A DNA stretch of 64,000 nt from Brassica napus (Eukaryota > Streptophyta > Magnoliopsida > Brassicales > Brassicaceae), in contig NC_063445.1 in NCBI RefSeq assembly GCF_020379485.1, forward strand, positions 49,687,422-49,751,421. Reading direction: 5' to 3'. Numbering within the stretch: position 1 is the first letter of the stretch; every line of letters starts with the position of its first letter. Of the stretch, positions 1 through 10,609 are shown piece by piece. The notes beneath the pieces were generated by a model. It saw only the letters and a list, made by a program, of their open reading frames with translations. It ran no database searches and was not told where the DNA came from. The position numbers and the translations under genes were made by a program.

Positions 1-460
1 GCCAAGGAGAGGAAAGAGACAGATAGGGAGATCGCCGTGGCCCTTCCTCGACGACAGCCACCGACGGAGACATCGCCTGATCGTCCAACAGAACCACCGA
101 TTGGGAGAGATCTCCCCTTTCGCCGAGGAGAGGAAGGAAACAGAGAGAGATGTCACCGTTTTCCTTGGTGGAGGAGAGCAACAGATAGAGAGGCCGTCGT
201 TAGCCGTCGTCGACGACAGCCACCCACTGAGACGCAGCCGTGGCGTCGAACAGTCCCATCGATCGCATCGGATTTCGCCTTTCGCCGTAGCGAGGAGAGA
301 AAAAGAGAGAAAGAAATGAAGGAAAAGAAAAAATGCGAAGGACGCTAGGGTCACCTTTTCTCCAGCATGTCCCGGTGCGACACCTGGCAAAGAAGCAACG
401 ACGCTTCCCGTGCCAAATTAAGCAACACCTTTTCTCTTTTTTTCCTTTTATCATTTATTT
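1..460. other. Purine-rich degenerate repeat, no gene supported
   Basis: The stretch carries diverged, spaced copies of a segment built around GGAGAGGAAAGAGACAGA (near 6 and 128) and of GACGACAGCCACC (near 51 and 212). Overlapping short open frames on both strands have biased Arg/Glu composition, as expected from a purine-rich repeat, and none resembles a known protein. It may be the edge of a transposon or its untranslated region; the family is not identified. Confidence 0.3.
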
Positions 461-969
461 TAATTACAATTAGTCTTAAGCAATTCACTTAAGCCACTGC
501 AATAAATCTGTTCTAAGTCTCTGTGGTTTATAGCATCAACATCGCAGTTTCTAGCGTTGAGATACAAAAAAAAGTAATGATGATAACCCCACCAAACAGA
601 TAAAATCGGTCACAGAAGTAGCCAAAGAAGGATCGATGTTTTACTGTTTCTTGTACGATTTGCGCGCCACACTGACACGTGGCGGTCCGCGATTAATAAA
701 AGATTATTAATCATGGCCTTAGAACCCGTCTAACATTAATAAAAACTCCAAAAAAGATTAAAACAAAAGAAATATTAATATTTTAGTAAATTATAGTTAG
801 AAAAGTAAAAGTTAATTGTAAAATAAAAGTCCAACCAACCAATGTATAAGTTACAAGTGTTATGTAGAGATTTAGTGGAATTGAAAAAAAAAATCTTGAT
901 ATAAGAACCTTTTTCTATTCTTTCTCCTAATTTTATTCTTTTTCTTAAAATATTTAGAATCTTTCTTTC
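461..969. other. AT-rich spacer, nothing recognised
   Basis: This is AT-rich sequence with one GC-rich patch near 660-695. No CACTAC terminus is present here, so the left end of the CACTA element that follows is not visible; the transposase homology starts abruptly at about 970. Confidence 0.4.
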
Positions 970-2743
970 ATGAATACAATATTGAATGTCCCAGGGAAGA
1001 CAAAAGACAACATAAAATCGAGGTTGGACTTACTGGATATTTGCTCAAGAAGTAAGTTACATATAAAAAGCAATGGACAAGTTTCCGTTCCGATATTCAG
1101 ACTGTCTTCGGAAAAAAAGTCGGTGTTGTTCAACTGGGTGGCATCAGAAGTGAAGTTCCCCGATGGGTATGTTTCAAATCTCTCTAGATGTGTTGAAAAG
1201 GGTCAAAAGTTCTCCGGGATGAAGAGTCATGATTGTCATGTCTTTATGAAACGACTACTTCCGTTTGCATTTGCGGAACTACTTCCAACAAACATACATG
1301 AAGCACTTGCAGGTAGTATATTATAACACATTAATTTTATAATGGTTTAGTTTGCAATAATATATGACTACTAATGTGTTTAATTGTTTTTGGAATATAC
1401 AAGGCATTGAAGCATTTTTCAGGGATCTGAGCACACACACTCTTAAAGAAGAAGTCGTGGAACAACTTCACGTGAACATTCTCATCTTATTGTGCAACTT
1501 CGAGAGATATTTCCTCAGAGATTTTTTGACGTCATGGAGCATCTAGCTGTCCACCTCCCATATGAGGCATTGCTTCGTGGACCTGTACACTACGGATGGA
1601 TGTATCAGTATGAGCGAGCCATGAAATATTTGAATGGAAAAGCAAAAAACCTCGCAAAAGTTGAAGGTTCTATAATTGCTGGAAGTTTGACTGAAGAAAC
1701 TTCTCACTTTACATCGTACTACTTTGCGTCAAAAGTACGTACCCGGAAAAGAGCTCCAAGGAGATATGATGATGGTGGTGTCGCGCCAACATATGCAGTT
1801 GCTGGTGTTCCAGACATCTTTAGACAGATTGGGCGAATCAGTGGGAAATCAAAAGAGGTTTCGTGGTCGAGTGAAGAAGACGCTCATAGTGGACACTTAA
1901 TTTAGGTATTAACTCAAACTCTTAATTTTTGCAGGTTGATCGATCCAACTCTTTTTTCATACATGATATGTATTTCAACGTTCTCTTTATTTTTACAGGC
2001 TGATTATGACGACGATGCAGATTATCCTACGTGGTTTCACGAAGTAATTCAAGCTCCACTTGTAAAGGTCACCACATCACAGATGTATTTCACACGAGGC
2101 TATACTTTTCACACATATGAGAATGGTAGACAGCGGGAGACCAGTAACTATGGAATATGTGTGAAAGGCGAAACAGATTTCTACGGGATCTTGCAGGAGA
2201 TTATTGAAGTGAAATTCCCAGGGTTTTTGAAGCTGAAATGCGTCATCTTCAAATGTGAATGGTTCGACCCCGTCGTCAACAGAGATGTTTGGTTTAACAA
2301 ATTCGGTGTAGTTGATGTTAATGGTGGACGAAAGAACAACAAATTCTTTTTTTGGCATACATGATCTGTATGATTAATTTCTACGTTGTCTTTATTTTTG
2401 CAAGTACAACAAATTTGAGCATTTCATCTTAGCTTCACAAGCAGACCAAGTTAGCTTCCTTTCATACCCTCGGAAGAAAGAATCGAGAATAAATTGGTTA
2501 GCCGTTATCAAAGTTACAACTCGTGGAGGAATCGTCATTGGAGAAGAACCACCATTACAAGAAGAACAAATAAATGAAGTCGAGGAACCTGAACAACAAA
2601 CTGATGACATCCTTCTCATTGATCCGCATAATCATGAGTACGAAGATCTTACCGACGATGCCACGGACGAAGCTGTTGAAGACGAGTTTAATGAAAATGA
2701 TGATGTTTCTAGTGATGACGAGAATGTCGATGTTTCCGATTGA
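970..2743 (+). pseudogene. CACTA transposase (TNP2/TNPD-like) C-terminal part
   Basis: Three blocks match the C-terminal half of plant CACTA transposases. Block 1 (970-1312) begins NTILNVPGKTKDNIKSRLD and belongs to the DUF4218 region. Block 2 (about 1404-1905) contains RFFDVMEHLAVHLPYEALLRG. Block 3 (about 2000-2743) contains TDFYGILQEIIEVKFPG and CEWFDPVVNR, typical of DUF4216, and ends in an acidic tail with stop TGA at 2741-2743. A GT-AG intron at 1313-1403 joins HEALAG to IEAFFRDL. Breaks: a frame change near 1470-1495, an apparent loss of coding sequence after about 1890 where the family normally continues, and complete absence of the N-terminal catalytic part. The family acts in the nucleus to cut the element's ends; this copy cannot. 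Confidence 0.88.
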
Positions 2744-3055
2744 TGTATTTGTTTTTAATATGATTGATTTTCAGGCTTAATGCATGTGATTTGATGAGTT
2801 TAATTATGAATGTCTATTTATATAATTTGACTTTGTGTAAAGCAATGGGGGGTTTGAATTAGAAAGAAGAGATTGAGATTATAAGTTAAGGAATTGTGGG
2901 TTTAGAATTTGAGTTTGGAATGGAAAGAAGAGATTGAGGTTAAAGGGAAGATGGGTTTGGGTTTTGTAATATATGAAGTAGAAGATAAGGAAGATGGGGT
3001 TTCGGGTTTGGGGTTTGGGGTTTTGGATTTTAGGGATTTAAACATAATCCTTGTT

Positions 3056-3372
3056 AATTCCTCGTAAACTAACGAGAAACTTACGACGAATCCTAAAAAT
3101 AAAGAACGCGGGACTCGTTAATTCCACGTAAGCAGAATTCGTCGTAAAGACCTCGTAATAGAAAAACGCGAGCCTTTTTATTTCCTCGTAAATAAAAACA
3201 TGGGCCTTGCTATTTCCTCATAAATTAACGAGGAAATTACGACGAATCATAAAAATAAAGAACGCGAGCCTTTGTATTTCCACGTATATAAAAACATGGA
3301 CCTTGCTTTTTCGTCGAAAAAAAACACGGGCTTCGCGAGTTCATCGTAACTTTTCGAGGAAATTACGAGGAT
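3056..3372. repeat. TTACGAGGAAA-type motif cluster upstream of TNPA-like gene
   Basis: Many copies in both orientations of a short motif close to TTACGAGGAAA or its complement TTTCCTCGTAA lie here, mixed with GACGAATC variants. The same motif recurs near the right end (5590-5970). In En/Spm elements the TNPA protein binds short subterminal repeats; these motifs are the natural candidates in this family. That role is inferred from family knowledge and was not tested. Confidence 0.6.
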
Positions 3373-3381
3373 TACTAATTT

Positions 3382-3394
3382 CTTATATATACAC
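3382..3394 (+). promoter_or_regulatory. TATA-like box of TNPA-like gene
   Basis: CTTATATATACAC lies about 55 bases upstream of the ATG at 3445, followed by pyrimidine-rich CT sequence typical of a plant 5' leader. This spacing fits a core promoter for the downstream transposon gene. Confidence 0.45.
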
Positions 3395-4394
3395 GCGAGC
3401 TTCTCACTTCCATTTCGTCTCCATTTCCTCTCTCTTTCGTAGCAATGGTACATACTCTTTCTATTTCCTCTCTAATTTGATTAGTAAAGGGTAGATTAGG
3501 TGGTTAGTGTCGGGAATTTAGATAGGTTTACAGATTTTATGTTAATTAGTGTTGATTAGGTGGTTAATGTAGGAAATTTAGCTAGATTTATAGAATTTGT
3601 TAATTATAGAATTTGTTAATTACTGTTGATGTTAATTTTAAAAATTAAAAAAAAAATTCCAGGTTCGAAAGAACAGACTTACTCCCATTACAGAGAGATG
3701 TTCGGTGAGCCTGGTAATCGTTTAGACCCGTCTTCTTCAGCTCCCCAATCTTCTTCAGCTCCCGGTTCTTCGGGTCCGGAGACTGTCCCCGAGACTCAGT
3801 CTTCTCTGAGAGTCGCTCGGTCACCTCCTTCTGGTGCACCATTGGTTCCTCGATTCGTTGCACCAACGGCTCCTCATGCTCATGTCCCAGAGGTGCCTCC
3901 TCTGATGCCAGCCGGGATTCATCCCAATTTGATGGTGCCGCCGAGTGCTCTTTACTCGCAGTACACTGTCGAGGACCTTCTCGCTCAGCCAGGCAGAGAA
4001 GGTTTATCAGTCCTAGACCCTGACCGACCGGACGAAACTTTGTGGTACGTTACATTTTTATTTTAAATTCTTTTATAACAATAATAAATAATTTATATTT
4101 TAAATTTATTTTTTCAGGTTTGGGGTTGACGGATGTGTTGCTCGGAACGTAACCGAGACGATCAAAGGTTACTTCTCCGAGCCACATCTGAACTGGAAAA
4201 CGTCGCCTATCTACGTTAGAAAGACGTGGTTCAAAATTTTCGCTGTAAGTTACTATTAATTAATTATATTTACTTTATTTTTTTATGATTTAGATTTTTT
4301 AATTTTTTAAAACTAATTCTTAATTTATTTTTTTCTGTTACAGCAAAACTATCATTGGTCCATGGGGGTCAATGAGAGGGTGAAGAAAGCGTTT

Positions 4395-4450
4395 AACGCG
4401 AAGGCGAAAGCTCGCTTGTTGGAACGCGAAGGCGAAAGCTCGCTTGTTGG
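4395..4450 (+). repeat. 28-bp exact tandem duplication in TNPA-like exon
   Basis: The unit starting AACGCGAAGGCGAAAGCTCG occurs twice back to back at 4395-4422 and 4423-4450 with no mismatch. Since 28 is not a multiple of three it shifts the reading frame and is one of the disabling mutations of the gene. Confidence 0.95.
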
Positions 4451-4712
4451 ACACGGTCTCCAACTGGAAGGGTGACTGGATTGTGAAGGGATATGAGCGT
4501 GGCAAACCCCCTGAGCTCACCACGGATGTGTGGGATGGCCTCATCCGTTATTGACGGGATCCTGACTCCATTAGAGTCGTCGAATCTTGCTTTGCCTCCC
4601 GTCAGACGGTAGATGAGCACGGCCACGGGCCGATGCTTCACTCTACGGGTCAAAAACTCCACGCCGGTGTTCGACTGGATATGGTAATTAAATATTTAAT
4701 TTAATTAATTTT

Positions 4713-4758
4713 TTATATATATATATATATATATTCTAACTTTCTTAAATGTTAAATA

Positions 4759-4792
<34 letters not shown>
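4713..4792. repeat. Duplicated AT microsatellite in intron
   Basis: Two (TA)n tracts (about 4713-4733 and 4765-4791) are each followed by the same TTCTAACTTTCTTAAATGTT sequence, showing a local duplication inside an intron of the TNPA-like gene. Confidence 0.7.
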
Positions 4793-4795
<3 letters not shown>

Positions 4796-5589
4796 TAACT
4801 TTCTTAAATGTTTTTTTGGCCAAAGAGATGGGAGAACTTCCGTCCCTTTTGCAACTTTACGAGAAGACCCACAAGGACAAGGCGGGTCAATTTCTAGATG
4901 CTAGGTCCGAGGAGATCTTTAACGACTTGGTTGGTCGGGTTGAAGAATGCCAGACCTAGTTGACCCAGGAGTCCACCGACGGATTACCCGTCACCTTATG
5001 CACACTTGAAATGGATAGAATTTTCGAAGAGGTAAATTTTTTTAAATTTCAAATTTTTTTATTATTCATTTAATTTAACGTTAACTTTTTTACTAACAAT
5101 ATTTATTTTTTGTTTTTAAGGTTGTCCCTAAGAAAAAAAGACGTACGTTGGGGATTGGTTCCATCAACGATGTTCCAAGAGAGACATCGTCTTATGCTTA
5201 GAGACGGAATGATGAAGTCACTCAGCTGCGTAACGAGTTGTACTCGACGCGATCTTCGTTCACAGCTCATATTGGTGGAGTCGTGGGCTTCTTGGACGTT
5301 GTAGCGGCCAAAAATCCGGAATGGGAGTCCTTGTTGAGGAACATGCGACGACAAAATCTCATTCCAGGCGAGTCATCCGGCACACATGACGAAGCGGATG
5401 TAGAGAGGAGGAATGAGGAATTCTATCGGGCGATGAATGACCTTTAGTTCTCTTTTTTTTGGTGGTTGTATTATAAATTCAAAACTTATTTAAGTATAAA
5501 ATATTTCCGTATTTACGTTTATTTTTAAATTATAATTTTATTAATAAATTAAATAATTTTTATTATACTTTTTAATTCTGGAAAATAAA

Positions 5590-5994
5590 AATCGAAGTAA
5601 ATTCGTAGCTAAATTACGACTACATTACGTGGAAATCTTACGAGGAAGTTACGAGGAAAACTTTTACGGCAACACTACGAGGAAAGCTTAACGAGTATTT
5701 TACGTGGAAGGGTTTACGTGTAATTTACGAGGAAATATTTTTGAGGTATTTACGAGGAGAAATGTAGCGTCTTCCTTACGTGGAAAAGGTAAGTGGTTTT
5801 TACGACGAATACTGTTCTTCGTCTTTACTTCGAAATGTGATTCTCGCTAGTTTATGACGAATTAGTGAGGAAATATGCGTTACGACAAACGAATAACGAC
5901 GAAACTTGTTTCTTCGCTAATTCCTCGTAAAGCCTATTTTACGACGAACTTACTACGAATTTCGCCGTCGTTAATGTTGTGTTTTCTTGTAGTG
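5590..5994. repeat. CACTA 3' subterminal repeats and terminal repeat
   Basis: About 380 bp densely filled with TTACGAGGAA-like motifs precede the terminal repeat at 5979-5994. The terminus is followed by CGT, the candidate 3-bp target duplication; it cannot be confirmed because the left end is missing. Confidence 0.8.
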
Positions 5995-7792
5995 CGTATA
6001 TTTTTATTTATCAATTCACTTTCACGGTTTATTATAATTTCTGGATAATTTTAGTATAGTGTCACGTATGAATTTTTATTCTATATAAAATTTTAAATTC
6101 TGATATTAAAGCGATAAATCTGTGAAATAAAAATCCTTTTTAAATTATTGGGTAGACTCTTACGCGGTAGGAAATGTAAAGATACACCATTGACAAAGTA
6201 ATGAATCATCCACTAAATAGTAATCAAACTAGAGTTAATTGGTTTTTTTCTTCTTGGACTTTACTGAATTTTGAGATTATCCTAAATTAGAATTAGGTTT
6301 CGAATGGTAAAAAATGTTCAAGCGGTGCAGATCATGCAGATCAAGCAGGAAAAGTGTAGATCAAGCGGATCATGCAGGAGAGATGCAGATCAAGCGGATC
6401 ATGCAGACAGATCAAACAATTATTATAACTTTGAATGATAAAAATAGTTCAAATAAAATAAATTATTGTTTAAATAATAAAAATTATAATAAAATATATC
6501 AAAATACATAATATAGAAATATAATACGTACACAACAATAAATTTTGCACTGAAACCATGTTACCGCAATTTTGAAATCAATATATAAATAAAATAATTT
6601 TAACTAACCTACATATTTAAATTATATTACTATATCTTGCATAATAGACATTATAATTAAACACACATTGTAAATATAATAATAGATATTTAACTAATCC
6701 ACATAATCACTTTTCTAGAAAAATCCTCTTTGCTAATTATATTCATATATATATAATTGAAAGTTAAAGAAATCATTTATACATAAATCAGTTTATAGAA
6801 TTAATTTATTTTAGAGAAAATTATCTATTGGTTAAATGAAAAAAGAAACAATTGAACATCATTAAAAATGAGGTGGATCAAACTGTCTGCAAATGTACTG
6901 CTTTTATGCAGAAAATGACAAAAAAAAACAGTTCTCACGCATATTATTTTTAGAACTAAAAAAAACATAGCAATATAAAAAAACAGTTTTTCTGCCTAAA
7001 TGGATGAACTGTCTTTGTCCCACTCTTCCATTCAATCTATGCTTACTATTCTAAAAATAACGTTTATTTAAAAATTAGAATAAAGATTTGAGATAATGGG
7101 TTTGACCGTATGTCAACAATTGCGATAATATGTTGGCGAAATAAGTTTTACTCTCAGTTTAGCTACTGTATAAACCAATCAGGTGAAAAAATATTTAATA
7201 GTTTTTTAATAAGTTTACTCTGGTCACTGTTTTATCAAAGAGAAAGTAACTTATCTTTTCCCTCATGGTTATCTTGAAGTAAATCAAATAACGCCACATG
7301 TGACTTTTATATTTTTTTTATTAGTTGTTTACTCTGTAACTTTTTCTCCCACTTACTCTACTTTATTTCCACCAATTTACTCTAATGTTTATCAATCACA
7401 ACCAATGTCTTTTTGTTAAAAGAGAAAGATGGATGTGATAGAAGATAGAAAAGGAAAAAGGAAAAAAGAAGAGGTGAGACAAGCGAGGGCGGTGAGCAGC
7501 CACCACCTAACCGTAGATTAAGGGACTGTCTTCATTGGGACTTATGAATAAGACATATCACACATTAAATCGACCTTTATCTTTGTCATTTTTACACACA
7601 AATAAAATGTCTATTTGGTTAAACACTTTAGATCTATATATGTCTACCTACAGATTTAAGGAGACAAGGTGTGCAATGATCTCAATCAATGTTCATCGAT
7701 AGTGTGGGCTACCGATAGTTGACAAAATTCTCTACCTTTTTCACTCGTACACATATTAATTATGTTTAACCTTTCCATAAAAACAATGTCTT
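5995..7792. other. AT-rich intergenic DNA with a short GATCAAGCGGATCATGCAG repeat
   Basis: No protein-coding gene is supported. Between about 6316 and 6415 short direct repeats of GATCAAGCGGATCATGCAG-like units are clustered, and related TGCAGAAA/TCTGC pieces recur near 6890-7000, suggesting an old MITE of unknown family. The rest is AT-rich sequence with homopolymer tracts. Confidence 0.4.
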
Positions 7793-7862
7793 TTTTTGGG
7801 TCAACAAACACAATTAAGAATGTCAAACAGGTTTTTTTTTTTTTTGGGTCAACAAACACAAT
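7793..7862. repeat. Duplicated flank plus terminal repeat of hAT element
   Basis: TTGGGTCAACAAACACAATT followed by A(A/G)GAATGTCAAACAGG occurs twice, first at about 7796-7831 and again from about 7844 into the element start at 7863. The first copy therefore contains target sequence plus the first bases of the element, separated from the second by a T-run. Confidence 0.75.
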
Positions 7863-8964
7863 TAGGAATGTCAAACAGGCTGATCCATCCCGTCCCGTCC
7901 AATACCGCAGCGGACTCGTCTTCGAGCGGGTCACGGCGGGTCAGGCCTGCACGGGCTGTGGTCCTCAAAATGGTTGACCAAACCCGTACCACAAAACATG
8001 TAGGCCTTTGCAGATCGGCCCGCGGGACATAGAATTACAAATAGACATATGGCTCCTGAACGCTTCAAGACATGATTCAAGACGCTTTATCAGTTTCATA
8101 ACACATCAGTAAGTGAGTTTAGTCGAGGATTGAACTGGATAATGCAATACCCTTGTTAGTTGAAGATTTTAGTTGGATCAAAACACTAGTTTATTTATTT
8201 TTGTTAGACTCCAAACATTTTTAAAATAAACAATACTTTAGTTGTTGAATCCAAATATTATAACTCATAAATTCATAACAAATGCTTTAGTTTTCTGAAT
8301 CCAAAATTAAATAAAACCAACACCAAATCAAAGATGCGAATCCCAAAAATATATAGAAAAAAACACCAATCACACTTCTTGTTCTTCATCTTTATCACCA
8401 ACAAGCGACAAAAAGATGAAAATTTCTCTTCTTCACCATCAACTTCATCTTCTACAAATAAGAATAATAGAACTCTGTTAAAGATATATTGAAACCTAAA
8501 ACTCCAAAATGTATGATAATGTGAACAAATACATATAGGCAAAACTATGAAGAACTCATGGCGGAAACTAGATCTTCTTCTTCGGTGGAAAGTGAGTTTT
8601 TAAACTTCTTATGTTGACTCGAAGAAGCTCCATCGGTGCAGATTGAAGGCGCTTGGGAGACCGGAAGCATCATCGACCCTAAAACTACCATCACTGGAGC
8701 TACATAACGTCGAATCACCGTCTCTCTCTCTCTCTTAATGTTTTAAGCGAAAGCAGAAATATGGACTTAGGGCTGCGGGTCTTCAAAATACCGCAGGTTA
8801 AGCCCATCCCGCTTTCGACCCGTCCTGTTTTCGACCCCTCCCGTTTTGAACCCGTCCCGCGAGGCCCGCAATTTTGCGGGCTTACCAAATGGAGGCCCAA
8901 TCCCGCCCCGCAGCAAACCTTTACGGATCAGGTCTGCGGTCCAGGTCCTTGATTGACTTCCCTA
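7863..8964. mobile_element. Non-autonomous hAT-like transposon
   Basis: The ends are imperfect inverted repeats: TAGGAATGTCAAACAGG on the left and, reading in from the right, TAGGGAAGTCAATCAAGG. The 8-bp direct repeat AACACAAT flanks both sides (7855-7862 and 8965-8972), the target-duplication size of hAT elements. Subterminal regions (7880-8030 and 8765-8955) are GC-rich and full of GCGGG/CCCGC motifs, while the core is AT-rich. No transposase-like frame is present, so it needs an enzyme supplied from elsewhere. Confidence 0.85.
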
Positions 8965-8972
8965 AACACAAT

Positions 8973-9691
8973 GTCTACTGTTCGTAAACTTGAGCGCGAT
9001 GGTTCTTGTTATGTTATATATTTGAGGTCTTCAAGAGTGAAACCATGCCTTTTTATATGTATGGCAAAGTGTAATAATGATATAACAGTATGATTTTTAA
9101 TTTACTATTTAGATATGGACAATTCAAAATATATACGAAGTTTCAGTAGATGTGATTTATGCAATGTAGATGTTTTGTTACTATTTAGATATAACAGTAT
9201 GATTTTTAATTTACTATTTAGATATGCAATGTAGATGTTTCTTTAGCAATTGGATAACTTTATGTGTTTGTGTATTGATGTTGTGTTTGCTGTGTGTGTA
9301 TAGGTGAGAAAAAGAAGTATAGGCGAGATGTCGATCACCAAATATCATTTTTAACAAAAACTTTATTATTTCCCAAATTTATATCATAACGAGACTCGTA
9401 TTATAATGGCTTTATTTGCCAAATAACCAAAAAAAAATAGAAATTAGATTTTCAGTGAGAAGGAAGAAAAAGTAGGAGAGAGGGAGATAAAGTAGGAGAG
9501 AGGGAGATATTTTGGTTAGTTAGTAAATTTATGTTTTTTGTATGGTCAGTAGACCTAATTTCCCTATTTTAATTTAAGGAGAGATAAATTATACGAACTA
9601 GCCCTTCTGAGAAAATATGCCGATCTAACGTTTACAGGATAAATCAAATCAAATCAACCCCCACAAGCATTAAAAACTACTTTAAAGACCA
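8973..9691. other. AT-rich spacer with a local duplication
   Basis: GATTTTTAATTTACTATTTA with adjoining GATATGCAATGTAGATGTTT-type sequence is present twice (about 9072-9175 and 9180-9245). A short AGTAGGAGAGAGGGAGATA duplication lies at about 9470-9510. No gene is recognised. Confidence 0.5.
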
Positions 9692-9700
9692 ATATAAGAG

Positions 9701-10549
9701 GAGAAATTCTTGGGTTCACCCTAGGGGGTGAAACATCAAACCAATAGTGTTTGAGTATTTGATATTTGATATTTGATATCTTTTAAAAAAGGAAATAAAA
9801 TTGAATATCCAAATTAGATTATATTTTTAAAATAAGATAATAAAAATACATAAAAATAGTTACAAAAAATAAATTAATTAAAATTTTTAAATCTTCAGCA
9901 AAATACTAAACCCTAAACCCTAAACCCTAAACCCTAAACGTTAAACCTTAAATTTTGGATAAACTCTAAACTGTTGGAAAATCTTAAACCCTAAATCATA
10001 CATTAAAAAACTAAATTTTACTAACACTAAACCCTAAATTCTAATCACTAAATCCGAAACCCTTGGGTAAACCTTAAACCCTTGGGTAAACTCTGAACCC
10101 TTGGATAAATCATAAACTCTAAGGTTTAATTTTAAATATTTTTGATTTAGAGTTTATGATTTATCCAATGGTTCAGGGTTTATCCAAAGGTTTAGGGTTT
10201 AGTGATTAGGGTTTAGGGTTTAGTGTTATTAAGATTTAGTTTTTAATGTATGATTTAGGATTTAAAATTTTCTAATGGTTTACGGTTTATCCAAGATTTA
10301 AGGTTTATAATTTAGGGTTTGGAGTTTAGGATTTAGGGTATAGGATTTAGTATTTTACTAAAAGTTTATCAATATTTATTTATTTATTTTTTGTAACTAT
10401 TTTTATGTATTTTATTGTTTTATTTTAAAAATATAATCTTATTTGGAAATTCAATTTTGTTTCCTTTTTAAAAGATATCAAATATCAAATATTAAATACT
10501 CAAAGAGTATTAGTCGGTGAATCTAGAGGGATGAACCCAAGAATTTCTC
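9701..10549. mobile_element. Fold-back MITE, Mutator-like (9-bp TSD)
   Basis: The element is essentially one long inverted repeat. The left arm starts GAGAAATTCTTGGGTTCA and the same sequence is read inward from the right end; the similarity continues for most of each roughly 400-bp arm. A perfect 9-bp direct repeat ATATAAGAG flanks it (9692-9700 and 10550-10558), the target-duplication length of Mutator-like elements. Toward the middle each arm carries telomere-like AAACCCT units (four in a row at about 9908-9937), inverted to AGGGTTT in the right arm. No coding capacity is seen. Confidence 0.92.
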
Positions 10550-10558
10550 ATATAAGAG
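10550..10558 (+). promoter_or_regulatory. Probable TATA box of the MIZ1-like gene, duplicated by MITE insertion
   Basis: ATATAAGAG lies 52 bases upstream of the ATG at 10610, a spacing that fits a plant TATA box with a short leader. The same nine bases stand at 9692-9700 because they are the target duplication of the MITE. Removing the MITE restores CCAATATAAGAGACCACAAG, a plausible original core promoter. Confidence 0.55.
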
Positions 10559-10609
10559 ACCACAAGAGGTTCACTCCAAACTGCAATTTTGTTATTTCAT
10601 GTAAAAGAG

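Larger units (their letters stand above)
3445..5447 (+). pseudogene. TNPA-like CACTA gene (Transposase_24/Ptta type), broken
   Basis: Exons encode a protein resembling the plant Ptta/En/Spm transposase family (Transposase_24). Recognisable blocks in order are YSQYTVEDLLAQPGREGLS, GYFSEPHLNWKTSPIYVRKTW, WKGDWIVKGYERGKPPELTT, DEHGHGPMLHSTGQKLHAGV, and a C-terminal [13 protein letters not shown] ending at 5447. Introns fit GT-AG at about 4052-4118 and 4243-4343. Exon 1 appears to end exactly with the start codon (ATG at 3445-3447 followed by GTACAT), the next exon starting at 3663. Breaks: an apparent one-base loss near 3685, a 28-bp tandem duplication (4395-4422 and 4423-4450) that shifts the frame, and in-frame stops at about 4552, 4958 and 5200. 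The product would be the repeat-binding partner of the main transposase. Confidence 0.85.
970..5994 (+). mobile_element. CACTA (En/Spm) transposon remnant, left end missing
   Basis: The region holds, in order on the plus strand, the C-terminal part of a TNP2/TNPD-type transposase (970-2743), a cluster of TTTCCTCGTAA/TTACGAGGAAA motifs (about 3056-3372), a TNPA-like gene (3445-5447), a second motif cluster (about 5590-5970) and a right terminus at 5979-5994. The terminus reads GTGTTTTCTTGTAGTG, the inverse of CACTACAAGAAAACAC, which is the hallmark end of plant CACTA elements. The matching left terminus is absent, as is the catalytic N-terminal half of the transposase, so the element is truncated. 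Both genes are broken, so it should not make its own proteins. Confidence 0.85.

Noticed and set aside
37..454. Three overlapping Arg/Lys-rich open frames
   Set aside because: Composition follows a purine-rich DNA repeat; no domain, and open in several frames at once.
9905..10345. True interstitial telomere tract
   Set aside because: Only about four perfect AAACCCT units, the rest degenerate, and symmetrical within a transposon with clear ends, so it is part of the MITE rather than a chromosome-fusion scar.
10589..10609. Upstream extension of the MIZ1-like protein
   Set aside because: It would start at TTG; the first ATG is at 10610 and matches the family-like MKSILSS start.
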